Of a stretch of DNA of 64,000 nt, positions 62,559 to 64,000 are shown in pieces. The stretch's first letter is position 1. Each line of letters begins with the position of its first letter. Source of the DNA: an uncultured Lachnospiraceae bacterium. GTDB taxonomy: Bacteria > Bacillota > Clostridia > Lachnospirales > Lachnospiraceae. A program made the position numbers and the translations under genes. The notes below the pieces were generated by a model, which saw only the letters and a program-made list of their open reading frames with translations, made no database searches and had not been told where the DNA came from. Where the stretch lies: positions 1 through 64,000 of the forward strand of contig CAJTPS010000021.1 in NCBI GenBank assembly GCA_910578555.1. Direction: 5' to 3'.

Positions 62559-62913
62559 TCATCTCTTAACTGCAACAATATTGTTCAGCCAGATTCCTTT
62601 TTTAACCAGAATAAATCCAAAGATACATTTCAACAGGTCGACCGCCTGACAGATCCCGTATATCAGTACAATCGGCAAAACACATTATAGATCGTAGTCG
62701 CTATATTGATTCCCGCCACAACGTGAATGCCTCTTACAGAATAGCACTGCACCATATTGACAATGGCAACGCCGGACATCGCTTCTGTCCCAAGCTGCCC
62801 ACCATGATATTATCCACAAAGTTTACCAGAAATGTAAAACCGTTCTGGATAATGATCGGTACGGCTATTCTCGCAGTTTTCCGATAAAACATCTTATCGC
62901 CTGTATACTTCAT
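62559..62913 (-). pseudogene. Broken MATE-family efflux pump gene
   Basis: The N-terminal start of a MATE transporter is intact: MKYTGDKMFYRKTARIA followed by FLVNFVDNIMVGSLG. A one-base deletion then shifts the frame; the correct continuation GTEAMSGVAIVNM is readable in another frame. Next come GIHVVAGINIATTIYNVF and LIYGICQAVDLLKCIFGF, pieces from the C-terminal half, ending at a stop at 62559. Intact MATE proteins have about 450 residues, so over 300 are lost. It sits between the phosphohexomutase gene and the operon promoter. Confidence 0.8.
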
Positions 62914-62971
62914 TTTCACTCCTGACCGCAAACGAACTCCGCCGAAGTAACCCGGCGGAGTATCCGTAGAT

Positions 62972-64000
62972 TTATAATTCCAGATATTTTTCAAACACTT
63001 CGCAAAAAGTTGCGGCCGCACTCTTGTCTTTCATCTCGCAGAAAATTCGAAGAAGCGGCTCCGTGCCGGAAAACCGCACGGATATCCATCCGCCGTCCTT
63101 TAAATAGATCTTCAGACCGTCCAGATAAGATATGTTCTCAACCTCATAAGGAATCTCCGGAAGCTGTTTCTCCTCGAGCAGCAGTTTACGAATCTCATCC
63201 TTTTTCTTAGGGCTGAAACGGTAGTCTCTCTCTTCTAACGCCATGCCGCCGTATTCCTTCCGGATCGTTTCCATGATCTCCGACAGCTTCATGCCGGTAA
63301 CGGCAATCATCTCCACCAGAAGCGCAGAAGCATAGATTCCGTCCTTACCTTTGATATGACCCCGCACCGCCATGCCACCGGAGGACTCTCCGCCGATAAT
63401 CGCATCCGTTGCAAACATCTTGGCTGAAATATGTTTGAATCCTACCGGAACTTCATAACACTTCTCACCAAAAGTCTCCGCCACCCTGTCGAGCAGATGC
63501 GTGGTACAGATATTTCTGACTGCCGGTCCGTGCCATCCTTTATATTTTACCAGATAATAATACAGCAGCACAAGTATATCATTCGGGTGCAGGAAATTAC
63601 CCTTATCATCAATCACCCCGATCCGGTCCGCGTCACCGTCCGTTGCAATACCCAGATCACACCTTCTGTCGATCACATAATTCTGCAGTGCGCGAAGCGT
63701 CTCCGCAGTAGGTGCCGGCAGCTTACCGCCGAACAGTGTATCATGCCTCTCATGGATCGTCTCCACCTCACATCTGGCGGTCATAAGAATCGTTTTCAGG
63801 GAAGTCTCGCTGACGCCGTACATCGGGTCAAGTGCAACCCGCAGTCCGCGTTTCTTCACCCTGTCCATATCCACCGTGTCGATAATGCTGTCCAGATATT
63901 CGTTAAGCGGGTAAATCTCTTCAATCAGTCCCTTCTCGATTCCCTCCGCATACACCATCTCATCTACCGGAATGTCCGTCACCTCGTTGATATAGCGCTC
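62972..64000 (-). CDS. Phosphoglucomutase/phosphomannomutase family protein (5' end outside window)
   Basis: The C-terminal part of an alpha-D-phosphohexomutase; the reading frame stays open to the window edge, so the start is not seen. The metal-binding loop GIATDGDADRIG, the sugar-binding loop GGESSGGMAVRGHIKGKDG and the phosphate-binding RFSGTEPLLRIF are present. The catalytic phosphoserine loop would lie upstream. About 342 of the roughly 470 residues are visible. The exact substrate (glucose, mannose or glucosamine phosphate) cannot be set. Confidence 0.9.
   Translation of the reverse strand, partial: ERYINEVTDIPVDEMVYAEGIEKGLIEEIYPLNEYLDSIIDTVDMDRVKKRGLRVALDPMYGVSETSLKTILMTARCEVETIHERHDTLFGGKLPAPTAETLRALQNYVIDRRCDLGIATDGDADRIGVIDDKGNFLHPNDILVLLYYYLVKYKGWHGPAVRNICTTHLLDRVAETFGEKCYEVPVGFKHISAKMFATDAIIGGESSGGMAVRGHIKGKDGIYASALLVEMIAVTGMKLSEIMETIRKEYGGMALEERDYRFSPKKKDEIRKLLLEEKQLPEIPYEVENISYLDGLKIYLKDGGWISVRFSGTEPLLRIFCEMKDKSAAATFCEVFEKYLEL

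Overview
The window reads as a chromosomal segment of a spore-forming Clostridia bacterium, most likely Lachnospiraceae. Support comes from the spoIIIA operon, spoIVB, a GerMN lipoprotein, YesMN-type sugar regulation, large BspA-like surface proteins and T-box control of an amino-acid transporter. Nearly all genes lie on the minus strand. The exceptions are an XRE regulator, a PHP-family phosphoesterase and the condensation-fold/DUF6320 pair. No rRNA, tRNA, CRISPR array or complete transposase gene was seen.

Layout. 1-2.3 kb: an isolated XRE regulator facing spoIVB. 2.3-11.7 kb: a housekeeping cluster (asp23-like, nusB, xseA, xseB, ispA, dxs, tlyA, nadK, argR, recN). 11.9-21.3 kb: a transglutaminase lipoprotein, prfC, deoB and the complete spoIIIAA-AH operon. 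21.4-28 kb: one 2126-residue surface protein whose promoter has a G9 tract between -35 and -10. 28-31.9 kb: trpX-trpY-trpZ, an ABC importer under a tryptophan T-box, with a degraded nuclease gene beside it. 32-41.7 kb: accessory enzymes and transporters, including two CobW-like GTPases (one with a long His/Asp-rich insert) and an ABC exporter pair. 41.8-48.7 kb: RNase P RNA, a uridine-kinase-like enzyme, and the dgt-dnaG-rpoD-trmK macromolecular synthesis cluster. 48.7-53.4 kb: a repeat-rich region with a MITE-like palindrome, an esterase, a condensation-fold protein and two DUF proteins. 53.4-62.5 kb: a GerMN lipoprotein, then an amino-sugar operon (sensor kinase, binding protein, two permeases, response regulator, nagB, nagA). 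62.5-64 kb: a broken MATE gene and the 3' part of a phosphohexomutase gene that runs off the window.

The most unusual content lies between genes. Two families of short hairpin repeats have stems that differ between copies in a compensatory way, yet each keeps an open reading frame. One family is a 46-codon leader ORF. It ends on or one base before the start codon of the next gene (trpX and the DUF6320 gene) and supplies that gene's ribosome binding site. The other encodes a peptide of the type RVREAKLxKLI and occurs at three loci. These families, the poly-G promoter and the long palindrome are the best candidates for undescribed biology here. All statements come from reading the sequence; no database search was possible.
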